64,000 bases of DNA from Thalassobius sp002708925. Lineage in GTDB: Bacteria > Pseudomonadota > Alphaproteobacteria > Rhodobacterales > Rhodobacteraceae. Within the stretch, counting starts at the first letter, position 1. Each line of letters opens with the position of its first letter. A program made the translations under genes and the position numbers. The DNA is taken from the NCBI RefSeq assembly GCF_049803795.1, contig NZ_JBNAGJ010000006.1, forward strand, positions 62,001-126,000, read 5' to 3'. This document shows, piece by piece, positions 44,552-52,672 of this stretch. Under the pieces are notes generated by a model. That model saw nothing but the letters and a program-made list of their open reading frames with translations, was not told where the DNA came from and searched no databases.

Positions 44552-44566
44552 GTTCACACAGTGGAC
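44552..44566. promoter_or_regulatory. IclR-type operator-like dyad (site 5)
   Basis: GTTCACACAGTGGAC lies 7 bases after the dctM stop and 86 bases upstream of dctP. One arm base differs from the perfect dyad. It implies that the binding-protein gene has its own regulated promoter. Confidence 0.75.
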
Positions 44567-44652
44567 CGTTACATCAAAACGCATCGGGCTGACACCCGGT
44601 GCGGCTACCTTCACCCCTCAGTAAACAACAGGACTTCCAGGGAGGAAACCAC

Positions 44653-45648
44653 ATGAAACTGATGAAACTGACTGCGGCGGCGATTGCGCTGTCCTCGACG
44701 ATGGCCAGCGGTGCCTGGGCGGAAATGCTGCGCTTTTCCAGCTTTGAACCCCCCGTCGCGTTCCTGACCAAGAACGTCTTCCCCGAGTGGGCCAAGAACG
44801 TGTCCGAAGCCTCGGGTGGGGATGTCACGATCAAGATGTTCCCCGGCGGTACGCTGGGCCGTTCGCCCGCGCAGCAGCTGCAAATGGTGGCGGATGGGGT
44901 GGCCGATATTGCCTTTATCGTGCCCGGCTATAACCCCGGTGTGTTCCCCGGCGTGACCGTGGGCGAGCTGCCCTTTACCGTGACCAGCTCGCAGGCCGGT
45001 TCCGAAGCGATTTGGAGCCTGTTTGAACAGGGAATGCTGGAAGGCGATTTCGACAAGTTCAAAATCATCGGTATTTTCACCACCGCGCCGCAGACGATCG
45101 CGTCGAAATCGGTGATCAAGATGCCCGCCGATATGGATGGCAAGAACTTCCGCGCTTCCTCACCTAACCTTCTGGTCGCAATTGAAAAAATGGGCGCTGT
45201 CCCCGTGGGCGGAATCACCGCGCCGACCATTGCGGAATCCATCTCGCGCGGGTTGATTGATGGCTCGTTCAACGAATGGAACGCGCTGAAATCCTTCCGT
45301 ATCATGGAAGCCGTCGACAATATTCTTGAGGTGCCGATGGGCACCAGCCCGCTGATGGTGGTGATGAACAAGTCCAAATACGAAGGCCTGTCAGAGCAGG
45401 GCAAAGCGGCAGTCGATCAGTTCTCGGGTGCGGCCTTTGCGACGGCCTTTGGGCAGGCGTTCGACGGGGTGAACAACGCTGTGCGTGCGGATGCGGTGAA
45501 GGCAGGCAAGCTGACCATCACCACCCCGGACGCGGCCACTGTGGCCGCCTGGAAAGAGGCGACTCAGCCGGCCATCGACCAGTGGATTGCGAATACCGAA
45601 AACGGTCAGGCGATCTATGACGCGTTCCTGGCCACAATGGGCGAATGA
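44653..45648 (+). CDS. dctP: TRAP transporter periplasmic binding protein
   Basis: A 331-residue DctP-family solute-binding protein with a signal peptide (about 1-23, ending GAWA). Landmarks include FPGGTLGRSPAQQLQMVADGVADIAFIVPGY and the family region DGKNFRASSPNLLVAIEKMGAVPV, in which an arginine normally binds the carboxylate of the ligand. A GGGAGGA site precedes the ATG. A terminator follows the gene. Confidence 0.93.
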   Translation: MKLMKLTAAAIALSSTMASGAWAEMLRFSSFEPPVAFLTKNVFPEWAKNVSEASGGDVTIKMFPGGTLGRSPAQQLQMVADGVADIAFIVPGYNPGVFPGVTVGELPFTVTSSQAGSEAIWSLFEQGMLEGDFDKFKIIGIFTTAPQTIASKSVIKMPADMDGKNFRASSPNLLVAIEKMGAVPVGGITAPTIAESISRGLIDGSFNEWNALKSFRIMEAVDNILEVPMGTSPLMVVMNKSKYEGLSEQGKAAVDQFSGAAFATAFGQAFDGVNNAVRADAVKAGKLTITTPDAATVAAWKEATQPAIDQWIANTENGQAIYDAFLATMGE

Positions 45649-45670
45649 TCGCATAAAATCAAGGGGCAAA

Positions 45671-45696
45671 GCGGGCGTTTCGGCGCCCGTTTTTTC
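45671..45696 (+). terminator. Rho-independent terminator after dctP
   Basis: A GC-rich stem (GCGGGCG / CGCCCGT, one G-T pair) with a 6-base loop is followed by a run of T (TTTTTT including the stem end). It ends the dctP transcript before the next operator dyad. Confidence 0.88.
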
Positions 45697-45715
45697 ATGC
45701 CGGCGGGACTGTTCC

Positions 45716-45730
45716 GTTCATTCGGTGAAC
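45716..45730. promoter_or_regulatory. IclR-type operator-like dyad (site 6)
   Basis: GTTCATTCGGTGAAC, perfect outer arms, lies 20 bases after the dctP terminator and 77 bases upstream of the BphC-like dioxygenase start. Confidence 0.8.
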
Positions 45731-45807
45731 CGGGCGGTTACCGATCTTGAGCGCCCCGCGCAAAACCCGCGTGATGGGGCTGGGAGTTTCACGCATTGGA
45801 GGGCGTT

Positions 45808-46770
45808 ATGGAAATCAGGTCTTTAGGCTATATCGGGATCAATTCGACTAAGGGACAGGACTGGTCGGATTATGCAACGGGGCTGCTTGGGATGCAGCAG
45901 GTGGACCGAGGCGGAAAGACGCGCGCCTTCCGCATGGACGATCGCAAGCAGCGGCTTGTGGTAACCGGAGAAGAAGGCGAAGGCCTGGGTTTCATGGGTT
46001 GGGAGGTAGACAGCCCCGCCGCATTGGACGCCCTGGCCAGCCGCCTGGAAAACGCGGGCGTCGCGGTAGAGTTGGCCGGTACGGCGCTGACGGATGAACG
46101 GTTTGTCACGCAGCTGATCCGGTTCAAAGACCCCGAAGGCAACCAGTTAGAGGCGTTTTGCGGCCAGCACAGTACCGACGATCCTTTCGTGCCGGGCCGT
46201 CCGATCCTGGGGTTTGAAACGGGGGCTTTGGGCATGGGCCATGCGGTGCTGAAGGCACGCGATGCCACTGCGTTGCTGCCCTTTTATGTGGACCTGCTTG
46301 GGTTTCGTATTTCGGATTATGCGCTGGCTCCGTTTCCTTTGTATTTCTTCCATGTCAACGGGCGGCATCACAGCTTTGCCATGGTGGGGCTGGGGCATCA
46401 GGGGTTCCACCATTTCATGGTGGAATATCAGGCGCTTGACGATGTGGGGCAGGGCTATGATCTGGCCAGTATCGAAGAGGGGCGGCTGGCCTATACGCTG
46501 GGCCGGCACACCAATGATTATATGATGAGCTTTTATACGCATACGCCCTCGGGGTTTTTTATCGAAACCGGGTTTGGCGGGCGGGTCATTGATCCTGAAA
46601 CCTGGGAGCCGCATGAAACATTCGACGGGCCCAGCCTGTGGGGCCACGACCGGACATATATGGAAGAGGCGCAGCGCAAGCGGCTGGAGGACATGCGGCT
46701 GGATCTTGCGCGGCGTGGCGTACGGGCACCGAACTGCCCGTGGCTGGATTCCGTTCGGGGGGGCGCATAA
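45808..46770 (+). CDS. BphC-like extradiol ring-cleavage dioxygenase
   Basis: A 320-residue two-domain VOC dioxygenase similar to 2,3-dihydroxybiphenyl 1,2-dioxygenase. Iron ligands fit His145 (GMGHAVL), His201 or His202 (GFHHFMVEY) and Glu253 (FFIETGFGG); the HTNDYMMSFYTHTPSG segment is typical. The ATG at 45808 has GGAGG upstream; a TTG 12 bases earlier is less likely. It is followed by the ADC-family gene (TAATG overlap). It should cleave the catechol made by the hydroxylase at 40193. Confidence 0.9.
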   Translation: MEIRSLGYIGINSTKGQDWSDYATGLLGMQQVDRGGKTRAFRMDDRKQRLVVTGEEGEGLGFMGWEVDSPAALDALASRLENAGVAVELAGTALTDERFVTQLIRFKDPEGNQLEAFCGQHSTDDPFVPGRPILGFETGALGMGHAVLKARDATALLPFYVDLLGFRISDYALAPFPLYFFHVNGRHHSFAMVGLGHQGFHHFMVEYQALDDVGQGYDLASIEEGRLAYTLGRHTNDYMMSFYTHTPSGFFIETGFGGRVIDPETWEPHETFDGPSLWGHDRTYMEEAQRKRLEDMRLDLARRGVRAPNCPWLDSVRGGA

Positions 46771-47612
46771 TGGCGGGGTTTCGGTTCGATCCCAAGGCAC
46801 GGTATCGGATGCCGGTTCTGTTCGGCCCAACCGTGGGGCCGCGACAGGGGCCGCATGGGCAGCGCTATGACGGGCAGGATGCTCCGTTCGAGGTGATGGG
46901 CGCGCGGTTCCTGTCCACGGCAGAGGCGCTTGAGCCGCTGTTACCGCAGGGGTTTGCGCTGGATGGTGATCCTGTTGTGACCGTGGAACACACGATCTTG
47001 CAGGATCTGCAATGGCTGGCCGGCCGGTCCTATTCGATGCTGGGCGTAAAGCTGCCAGTGGTGTTTACCGGCGCGGATGAGCTGCTGCGCGGCCCGTTGC
47101 TGACGGTGCTGTGGGAAAACCGTCCCGAACCCATTCTAAGCGGGCGCGAAGAGTTGGGTTTTAACAAGCTCTATGCCGATTTGCCCGCGCCTGAACAGGT
47201 GGGCACAACGCGCAGTTGCCGGGCGTCCTGGGATGGGCATGGGTTTTTCCGGATGCGATTGCACGGGCTGGCCCCGGCCAAGCCGCCCAAGGCCCCGGCC
47301 AGCGATGGCACGTTGCATTATGCCTATATGCCGCCGATGGGGCAGGACGGGCCGCATCAGTCCCGTACCCGTGTCATGCTAAGCCCCAGTCCGCCCGCCA
47401 CCCCGTCGCGTATCGTGCAGTATCAAGCGGGCGAAGCCGAGCTGGAATTCACCCGCTCGACCTTTGATCAGGTTCCGACAATGTTTCATATTATCAACGC
47501 TTTGTCCGATCTTCCCGTGGTCGAGATGCTGGGCGGGTTTACGCTGTCCGGACGGGGCAAAAGCGATCTGGCCGAGCAGCGCATGGTGGCACAGCAGGCG
47601 TTCACTGAATGA
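46770..47612 (+). CDS. Acetoacetate-decarboxylase-family protein
   Basis: A 280-residue member of the acetoacetate decarboxylase family. RMPVLFGP near residue 13 and GREELGFNKLYADLP are typical, with Lys133 in the place of the Schiff-base lysine. Family members decarboxylate beta-keto acids or act as aldolase/dehydratase-like enzymes. The start overlaps the dioxygenase stop by one base. The role in ring-fission chemistry is unknown to me. Confidence 0.8.
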   Translation: MAGFRFDPKARYRMPVLFGPTVGPRQGPHGQRYDGQDAPFEVMGARFLSTAEALEPLLPQGFALDGDPVVTVEHTILQDLQWLAGRSYSMLGVKLPVVFTGADELLRGPLLTVLWENRPEPILSGREELGFNKLYADLPAPEQVGTTRSCRASWDGHGFFRMRLHGLAPAKPPKAPASDGTLHYAYMPPMGQDGPHQSRTRVMLSPSPPATPSRIVQYQAGEAELEFTRSTFDQVPTMFHIINALSDLPVVEMLGGFTLSGRGKSDLAEQRMVAQQAFTE

Positions 47613-47614
47613 AC
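47600..47614. promoter_or_regulatory. IclR-type operator-like dyad (site 7)
   Basis: GTTCACTGAATGAAC, perfect outer arms, overlaps the last codons and stop of the ADC-family gene and lies 81 bases upstream of the FAH-family gene. Confidence 0.8.
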
Positions 47615-47695
47615 GATTTCTCCGTCTGGCTTTGTTGCCGGACTGGCTCGGATTAGGCCGGGCCGACCCTTTGAAACCCGCGAGGAGGACCCCAG

Positions 47696-48541
47696 ATGCG
47701 GCTTGTGTCTTTTGAATTGAGTGATGGCAGCCAGGGCTATGGTGTATTGGAGGGCGATACGATCCGCGCCGCCGGTGCGGCTCTGAGTGCCAAATATGCG
47801 GATCTGCGCGCCGTTCTGGCGGCGGATGCAGTGCCCGAGATGGCCGTGGCCGATGGCACCGTTTATGCGCTGGCGGATGTGACGCTGCGCTCGCCTATTC
47901 CGAACCCGGACAAGATCATCTGTATCGGCCTGAACTATATGTCCCACATCAAGGAAACGGGCCGTGAAAAGCCCAAACATCCGTCGATTTTCACCCGCTA
48001 CCCGTCGTCGGTTCTGGGGCATGATGTGGATCTGATCCGCCCCAAGGCCAGCCCTGATTTCGACTATGAGGGCGAGCTGGCCGTGATCATCGGCACAGAA
48101 GGCCGGCACATCAGTGCGGCCAATGCCTGGGACCATATCGCGGGTTACAGCGTGTTCAATGATGGCTCGATCCGCGACTATCAGATTCACACCAGCCAGT
48201 TCTGGCCGGGCAAAAGCTTTGATGACACGGGCTCGATGGGGCCTGCGCTTGTGACACGCGATGAAGTGCCTGATATCGAAGCGCAATCCCTGAAAACGCG
48301 TCTGAACGGCCAAGAGGTGCAATCGACCACCATCGACGATCTGGCGATCTCGATCCCAGAGATCATCGCCTATTGTTCGACGGTGACCAAACTGCTGCCG
48401 GGCGACATCATCGCCACGGGCACGCCGGGCGGTGTGGGCCGCTTCCGCGAGCCGCGTTTGTACATGAAACCGGGTGATGTCTGCGAGGTGGAAATCTCGG
48501 GCGTGGGTCTGCTGCGCAACGGAATTCGCGACGAATCCTGA
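47696..48541 (+). CDS. Fumarylacetoacetate-hydrolase-family enzyme
   Basis: A 281-residue FAH-family protein, which hydrolyses C-C bonds or isomerises/decarboxylates ring-fission products. Metal-site features: DFDYEGELAVIIG (two Glu), the FNDGSIRDYQIHTSQFWPGKSFD stretch and the IIATGTPGGVG motif. The N-terminal part (1-65) is the usual small domain. GAGGA precedes the ATG. It is the last gene of the dyad-marked region and is followed by a hairpin. Confidence 0.93.
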   Translation: MRLVSFELSDGSQGYGVLEGDTIRAAGAALSAKYADLRAVLAADAVPEMAVADGTVYALADVTLRSPIPNPDKIICIGLNYMSHIKETGREKPKHPSIFTRYPSSVLGHDVDLIRPKASPDFDYEGELAVIIGTEGRHISAANAWDHIAGYSVFNDGSIRDYQIHTSQFWPGKSFDDTGSMGPALVTRDEVPDIEAQSLKTRLNGQEVQSTTIDDLAISIPEIIAYCSTVTKLLPGDIIATGTPGGVGRFREPRLYMKPGDVCEVEISGVGLLRNGIRDES

Positions 48542-48843
48542 TCGCCTGAACACCCGATCGACCGTGTAAAAACAGCCACAGGACGCCGCGTGCTTTCTGT
48601 GGCTTTTCAGTTTCGTGCCAGAGCCGTGTTTGCCTGTCTTTATATCCGCCCGGCTTCTGGTATCTTGTCCAAGGCCTGGACAAAGAAGGGGCGCAGTTGC
48701 AGCAGGGGGGGCAACCTCTGGATTACGCCGGGCCTGCAAGAGAGCTCGGCTGGAACAGCGCTTGGTGAGCTTGCAAAGCTGGCGCGTTATTCACTGTAAT
48801 CGGTGCGGTAGGCAACACCGTTCAGAGAGGCTAATGTTGCGGT
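48542..48843. other. Gap after the FAH-family gene
   Basis: About 300 bases without a gene. It contains a terminator-like hairpin at 48574-48607. The rest shows no convincing gene or repeat; a promoter for the DUF1403 gene is expected here, but no clear boxes were seen. Confidence 0.5.
48574..48607 (+). terminator. Terminator-like hairpin after the FAH-family gene
   Basis: AGCCACAG and CTGTGGCT arms (8 bases, perfect) with a 15-base loop, followed by TTT. It should end the catabolic transcript. Confidence 0.7.
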
Positions 48844-49797
48844 ATGACACAGCAGATGGCCACGCTCTTGAACCCGCTGAACACCCTGCCACAGACCCCC
48901 GGCTGGGTTCCCTCTTTTCGTGGGCAAACCCCTGAAAACATGGCCTTTCGGTCTGGGGCGGTGCTGCTGGTGCTGGACCAGTTGATTGGCGATGCCAGAC
49001 ATGGTGTGCCGGTGCCGCTGCTTGCGAACCGGCTGGCGCTGAGCGCGGCGACGGCGACCTCGAAACTGGAGGGACGGCTGGCACGAGAGACGGATATCCG
49101 CGACGCCTATCACCTGACGCCCCCCGGCGAGGCGCGGGGGCCGGATGGCGATCTGCTGGCCTTCTGGCGCCGATCCGTACGTCTGAGGGGCGGCCGGACA
49201 GATGCGCTGGAGGCTTTGATCGGGGCGGCGCTGGCGGCCGAGGCGCATGTCTGGCTGCACGAAGGCCACGAACGGGCCAGCACCCACGGCCCTCTTGCGG
49301 GGTGCGTGTCCGTTTTGCGCCGGGTGCTTGACGCTGATGACCGGGCCGAGCGCGTGGCCTGTTTGCTGTCGGACATTGTTCTGGCGCGGGCGCTGAACTG
49401 GCGGGTCGTGCTGCCGATCTCTGCAAGCCGGCTGACCAAGAAGGCACTGCGGGACCTGACCGCGCCGGGACCGGGGGGCGAACTGGCGGTTCAGGGGCGG
49501 ATTCTCGATGCTGCCGAGGCGCTGATCCGGCAGGCGCGGGATTTGGCCCGCTATGCAGGGGCGCTGCGTTCCGTGGCGCCGAAGCTGCGGGCAAAGGGGG
49601 CGGCGGCGGCGGTCGAGCTGTTCCTGACCGAGGATGCCGTGGCCCCGGCCTCGATGCTGTCACCGCGCATTCAGGGGACGAACATCCCCATGACCGATCG
49701 CGCCGCGCGGCGGTTCTGCGACCGGCTGGTCGAGCTGGGCGTGGCCCGAGAGCTGACCGGGCGGCCCACGTTCCGGCTTTATGGGATTGCGCCATGA
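48844..49797 (+). CDS. DUF1403-family protein
   Basis: A 317-residue protein of the DUF1403 family, seen in alphaproteobacteria and often encoded next to scpB. The function is unknown. It is mostly helical, with no signal peptide or membrane helix; PGWVPSFRGQTPENMAFRSGAVLLVLDQL near the start is the recognisable segment, and the end has a winged-helix-like stretch (AARRFCDRLVELGVARELTGRPTFRLYGI). It overlaps scpB (ATGA). Confidence 0.8.
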   Translation: MTQQMATLLNPLNTLPQTPGWVPSFRGQTPENMAFRSGAVLLVLDQLIGDARHGVPVPLLANRLALSAATATSKLEGRLARETDIRDAYHLTPPGEARGPDGDLLAFWRRSVRLRGGRTDALEALIGAALAAEAHVWLHEGHERASTHGPLAGCVSVLRRVLDADDRAERVACLLSDIVLARALNWRVVLPISASRLTKKALRDLTAPGPGGELAVQGRILDAAEALIRQARDLARYAGALRSVAPKLRAKGAAAAVELFLTEDAVAPASMLSPRIQGTNIPMTDRAARRFCDRLVELGVARELTGRPTFRLYGIAP

Positions 49798-50393
49798 CGG
49801 CCGCGAGCAGGAAGCGCAAACCGGCGGATGAGGGGGGGGCTGTCTTTGACCGCGAGCTTGATGATCTGCCTCAGGAACTGCGCTGGCGCGAATGGATGGG
49901 CCGGATCGAGGCAGTGCTCTTTGCCAGCGCCTCGCCCGTCGGGCGTGAAGACCTGGCGCGCGTGGTGGGGCAGGGGGTCTCGGTTGAGCTGCTGATCGAG
50001 GACATCCGGGCCCAGCTGACGGGTCGTCCCTATGAGCTGATCGAAGTCGCCGGCGGCTGGATGTTCCGGACGCGTCCGCAGTTTTCCGATGCCATCAAAG
50101 CGGCCGCCGATCTGGGCACGCCATCGCTGTCCTTTACCGAGATGGAGATGGGGGTGCTGTGCGCGATTGCCTATCATCAACCGATTGACCGGGCGGGGCT
50201 GAAGGACATCTTCGGAAAGGACGTCAGCCGCGACCTGCTGGCCCGGCTGCGCTATAAGGATTTGATCGCCTCTGGCCCGCGCTCTCCGCGCCCCGGAGCG
50301 CCGCATACATTTGTGACGACTGAGACGTTTCTGACCACATTCGATTTGCAGAGCCTGCGGGATTTGCCGGATCTTGAATTGTCAGAGAAATAA
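49794..50393 (+). CDS. scpB: SMC-Scp complex subunit ScpB-like protein
   Basis: A 199-residue ScpB-family protein with two winged-helix domains (RIEAVLFASASPVGREDLARVVGQ, and LSFTEMEMGVLCAIAYHQPIDRAGLKDIFGKDVSRDLLARLRYKDLI). ScpB normally works with SMC and ScpA in chromosome condensation, but no scpA or smc gene is near, and pairing with DUF1403 points to an accessory paralogue with a separate role. Confidence 0.9.
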   Translation: MTAASRKRKPADEGGAVFDRELDDLPQELRWREWMGRIEAVLFASASPVGREDLARVVGQGVSVELLIEDIRAQLTGRPYELIEVAGGWMFRTRPQFSDAIKAAADLGTPSLSFTEMEMGVLCAIAYHQPIDRAGLKDIFGKDVSRDLLARLRYKDLIASGPRSPRPGAPHTFVTTETFLTTFDLQSLRDLPDLELSEK

Positions 50394-50440
50394 TACGGGC
50401 CGATTGCGGGCAACCGGCACCAGCAGAAACGCAGGGCTGC

Positions 50441-50818
50441 CTAGGGGGCGCCTGTCAGATCCTCGGCCAGCATGAAGGCATTGCCATCCGGATCATAGAA
50501 GGTTGCTGTCTTGACCATGCCTTCGACGACATCGGTTGGACCGTCAAATTGCACCTTGGCCTGTTCCAGCTTTTGCCGTGCCGTGTCCAGATCGGCGACG
50601 CCGAAGACGGGGACGCAATTTCCGGGGGCAGGTTTCGTGTGTTCGCCCAGGCCTATCGTCACCCCGGTCGTATTGGTTTGCAGCTCTGACCATCCGGCCT
50701 CGTCTGCATGATAGATCGTGTCAAACCCCAGCATCGTTTTGAACCACTCGGCGCTTGCATGGCGATCGCTGACCGAAAACGAAATAGTGATGGTGTTGTC
50801 CAATGAAACTAGCGACAT
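50441..50818 (-). CDS. VOC-family protein
   Basis: A 125-residue single-repeat VOC protein (NTITISFSVSDRHASAEWFKTMLGFDTIY near the start; VKTATFYDPDGNAFMLAED near the end). It is similar to many glyoxalase/bleomycin-resistance-type proteins. It is divergent from the winged-helix gene at 50858 across a short AT-rich gap, which suggests joint control. Confidence 0.85.
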   Translation of the reverse strand: MSLVSLDNTITISFSVSDRHASAEWFKTMLGFDTIYHADEAGWSELQTNTTGVTIGLGEHTKPAPGNCVPVFGVADLDTARQKLEQAKVQFDGPTDVVEGMVKTATFYDPDGNAFMLAEDLTGAP

Positions 50819-50857
50819 AGTATTTCCTTTGTTGTGAAATTATATTAACTATACATT

Positions 50858-51400
50858 ATGGACATTAAGACACTTGTCAACACCACCTCAAGGGCCTGGA
50901 CCATACCGATTTTGGCGCAGTTGCACGCGGGTGTCGCTGGGCGGCAGGCGCCGCTTCTGGCCGCCACTGGCGCAAGCCGGACGGCATTCGCGCAGAGCAT
51001 GGAACATTTGATTTCTATAGGCCTGTTAGAGCGGAACCCCGGTTACGGCCACCCGCTGCGCCCCGAATTTCGCCTGACAAAACATGGTGTTACGGCTGCG
51101 ACCATCGCCAGCAAAATCCTAAATGTCACCGCTGACGAGGATCAGGGCCTGTTGCGCCGGTCCTGGACGGTGCCGGTGCTGACGGCTCTCCACAGGCCCA
51201 GCCATTTCAATGAGATCAAGCGAAACCTGCACACGATTTCGGACCGGGCTTTGTCGCAGTCGCTGAAAACGATGGAAGCCAAAAACTGGGTGCAGCGGAA
51301 TGTGGACGAGACCGCCCGCCCGCCCCGGCCGCTCTATCGTGCTGCGAACACTGGCGCGCTGGTCAGCCGGGTCACGGCGGCCGAGGTTCGCCTTCTCTAA
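50858..51400 (+). CDS. Tandem winged-helix (HxlR-like) regulator
   Basis: A 180-residue regulator that appears to hold two winged-helix repeats: residues 11-80 (SRAWTIPILAQLHAGV then SRTAFAQSMEHLISIGLLERNPG) and 98-170 (RRSWTVPVLTALHRPSHFNEIKRNL then SDRALSQSLKTMEAKNWVQRNV). Both match the HxlR pattern of W-(T)-(I/V)-P-(I/V)-L followed by a recognition helix. HxlR proteins usually have one such domain and dimerise. The gap to the VOC gene is 39 bases and AT-rich. Confidence 0.8.
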   Translation: MDIKTLVNTTSRAWTIPILAQLHAGVAGRQAPLLAATGASRTAFAQSMEHLISIGLLERNPGYGHPLRPEFRLTKHGVTAATIASKILNVTADEDQGLLRRSWTVPVLTALHRPSHFNEIKRNLHTISDRALSQSLKTMEAKNWVQRNVDETARPPRPLYRAANTGALVSRVTAAEVRLL

Positions 51401-51525
51401 CCAGGTCTGAACCGCAGGTATTCCTGGGCGTTACGGATGGCCTTGACGATGCTTGCTCGCTCTTGCCTAGCAATTTATAGTTTTGATAGGTATATTATGC
51501 CAAGCAAAACCAGAAAGTGATAGGT

Positions 51526-52542
51526 ATGGCCCCTCTCAGCAGTATCGCAATGAGCGCATACACCGATCTTGTGCGGCTTTTGAAGGACGATGCCCTATCC
51601 GGTGTCGAGGGCAAGCCGACGCTCAAAACCCGTGGGGATAAGGCCTATTGGTATGCGGCGCGCCGGGTCGGGCGGGCAATGCGCTTCTTCTATATTGGAG
51701 AAGATTCAGAGGAAACCCGCACCCGCATTGACCGTATCGAAGACCTGCGCGCCACGGCCAAAGAGCGTCAGGCCGAGCGGTCTCGTCTGGTTCGGCTGCT
51801 GCGCGCGGAGGGCATGACGCCGACGGATCGGGCGACTGGCTCGATCCTCTCGGCGATGGCCGGGGCGGGGACGTTCCGGCTGGGCGGTACGCTTGTCGGT
51901 ACGAATGCGTTCCGGCTCTATGAGGGCGAGCTTGGTGTTCGCCTGCCTCTGGGCGGTATGGCCAATACCGGCGATATCGACATTGCCCAGTTCGAAAAGC
52001 TGAGTGTCGCGCTGCAAGATCAGGTTGATCCGGGGCTGGCGCAGACATTCTCGACCCTGAAATTCGCGCCTGTTCCGGGGCTTGACCGGGGGCGGACCTG
52101 GCGATGGGCGCAGGGGGGCAGCGGCCAGCTGGTCGAGTTCCTGACCCCTGCTTTCGGCCATGAAACCATCCGTGACCTGCCGGCCCTGGGCGTTTGTGCG
52201 CAGGCGCTGAACTATCTTAACTTTCTGATCGCCGAGCCTCTTCACGCTGCGGCCCTGTACCGTTCGGGGATCCTTGTTCAGGTGCCGCGCCCTGAGCGCT
52301 ATGCGATCCACAAGCTGATCGTCGCCGATCGCCGCCGGGGCGGAGAGGGGCGGCTGAAGTCATCGAAAGATCGGGAACAGGCGGCCTTTCTTATTGAGGC
52401 ACTGGCCGAAGACCGGCCCGATGATCTGTTCAGGGCCTATACTCATGCGCTGACTGTCGGCCCCCGCTGGCGCGCGCATCTTGGCAGCTCGCTGGATCGG
52501 ATGGCGGGGACGAAAGCCATTCTTGAGGGGCTGGGGGCCTGA
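51526..52542 (+). CDS. Nucleotidyltransferase-fold protein (GSU2403-like)
   Basis: A 338-residue protein with the nucleotidyltransferase pattern GTFRLGGTLVGTNAFRLYE followed by ANTGDIDIAQFE, in which the D-I-D supplies metal-binding residues. It fits the GSU2403-type nucleotidyltransferase family of unknown role. The C-terminal part is helical (FLIAEPLHAAALYRSGILVQVPRPERYAIHKLI). The start is uncertain: GTG 51517, ATG 51526 or ATG 51550 are possible; no strong ribosome site is seen. Confidence 0.75.
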   Translation: MAPLSSIAMSAYTDLVRLLKDDALSGVEGKPTLKTRGDKAYWYAARRVGRAMRFFYIGEDSEETRTRIDRIEDLRATAKERQAERSRLVRLLRAEGMTPTDRATGSILSAMAGAGTFRLGGTLVGTNAFRLYEGELGVRLPLGGMANTGDIDIAQFEKLSVALQDQVDPGLAQTFSTLKFAPVPGLDRGRTWRWAQGGSGQLVEFLTPAFGHETIRDLPALGVCAQALNYLNFLIAEPLHAAALYRSGILVQVPRPERYAIHKLIVADRRRGGEGRLKSSKDREQAAFLIEALAEDRPDDLFRAYTHALTVGPRWRAHLGSSLDRMAGTKAILEGLGA

Positions 52543-52672
52543 AAGTCGATGGCCACGGTGTTGTCGCGGGCTTGGGATGGGCCGCGCGGCGGATTGAAGG
52601 TGGCTTGCAAAGCGGCGGGCGGACGGGCAGAGATGGGGCTATCCCCCTCCCAGCCCGCAGCGGACAGGCCCG

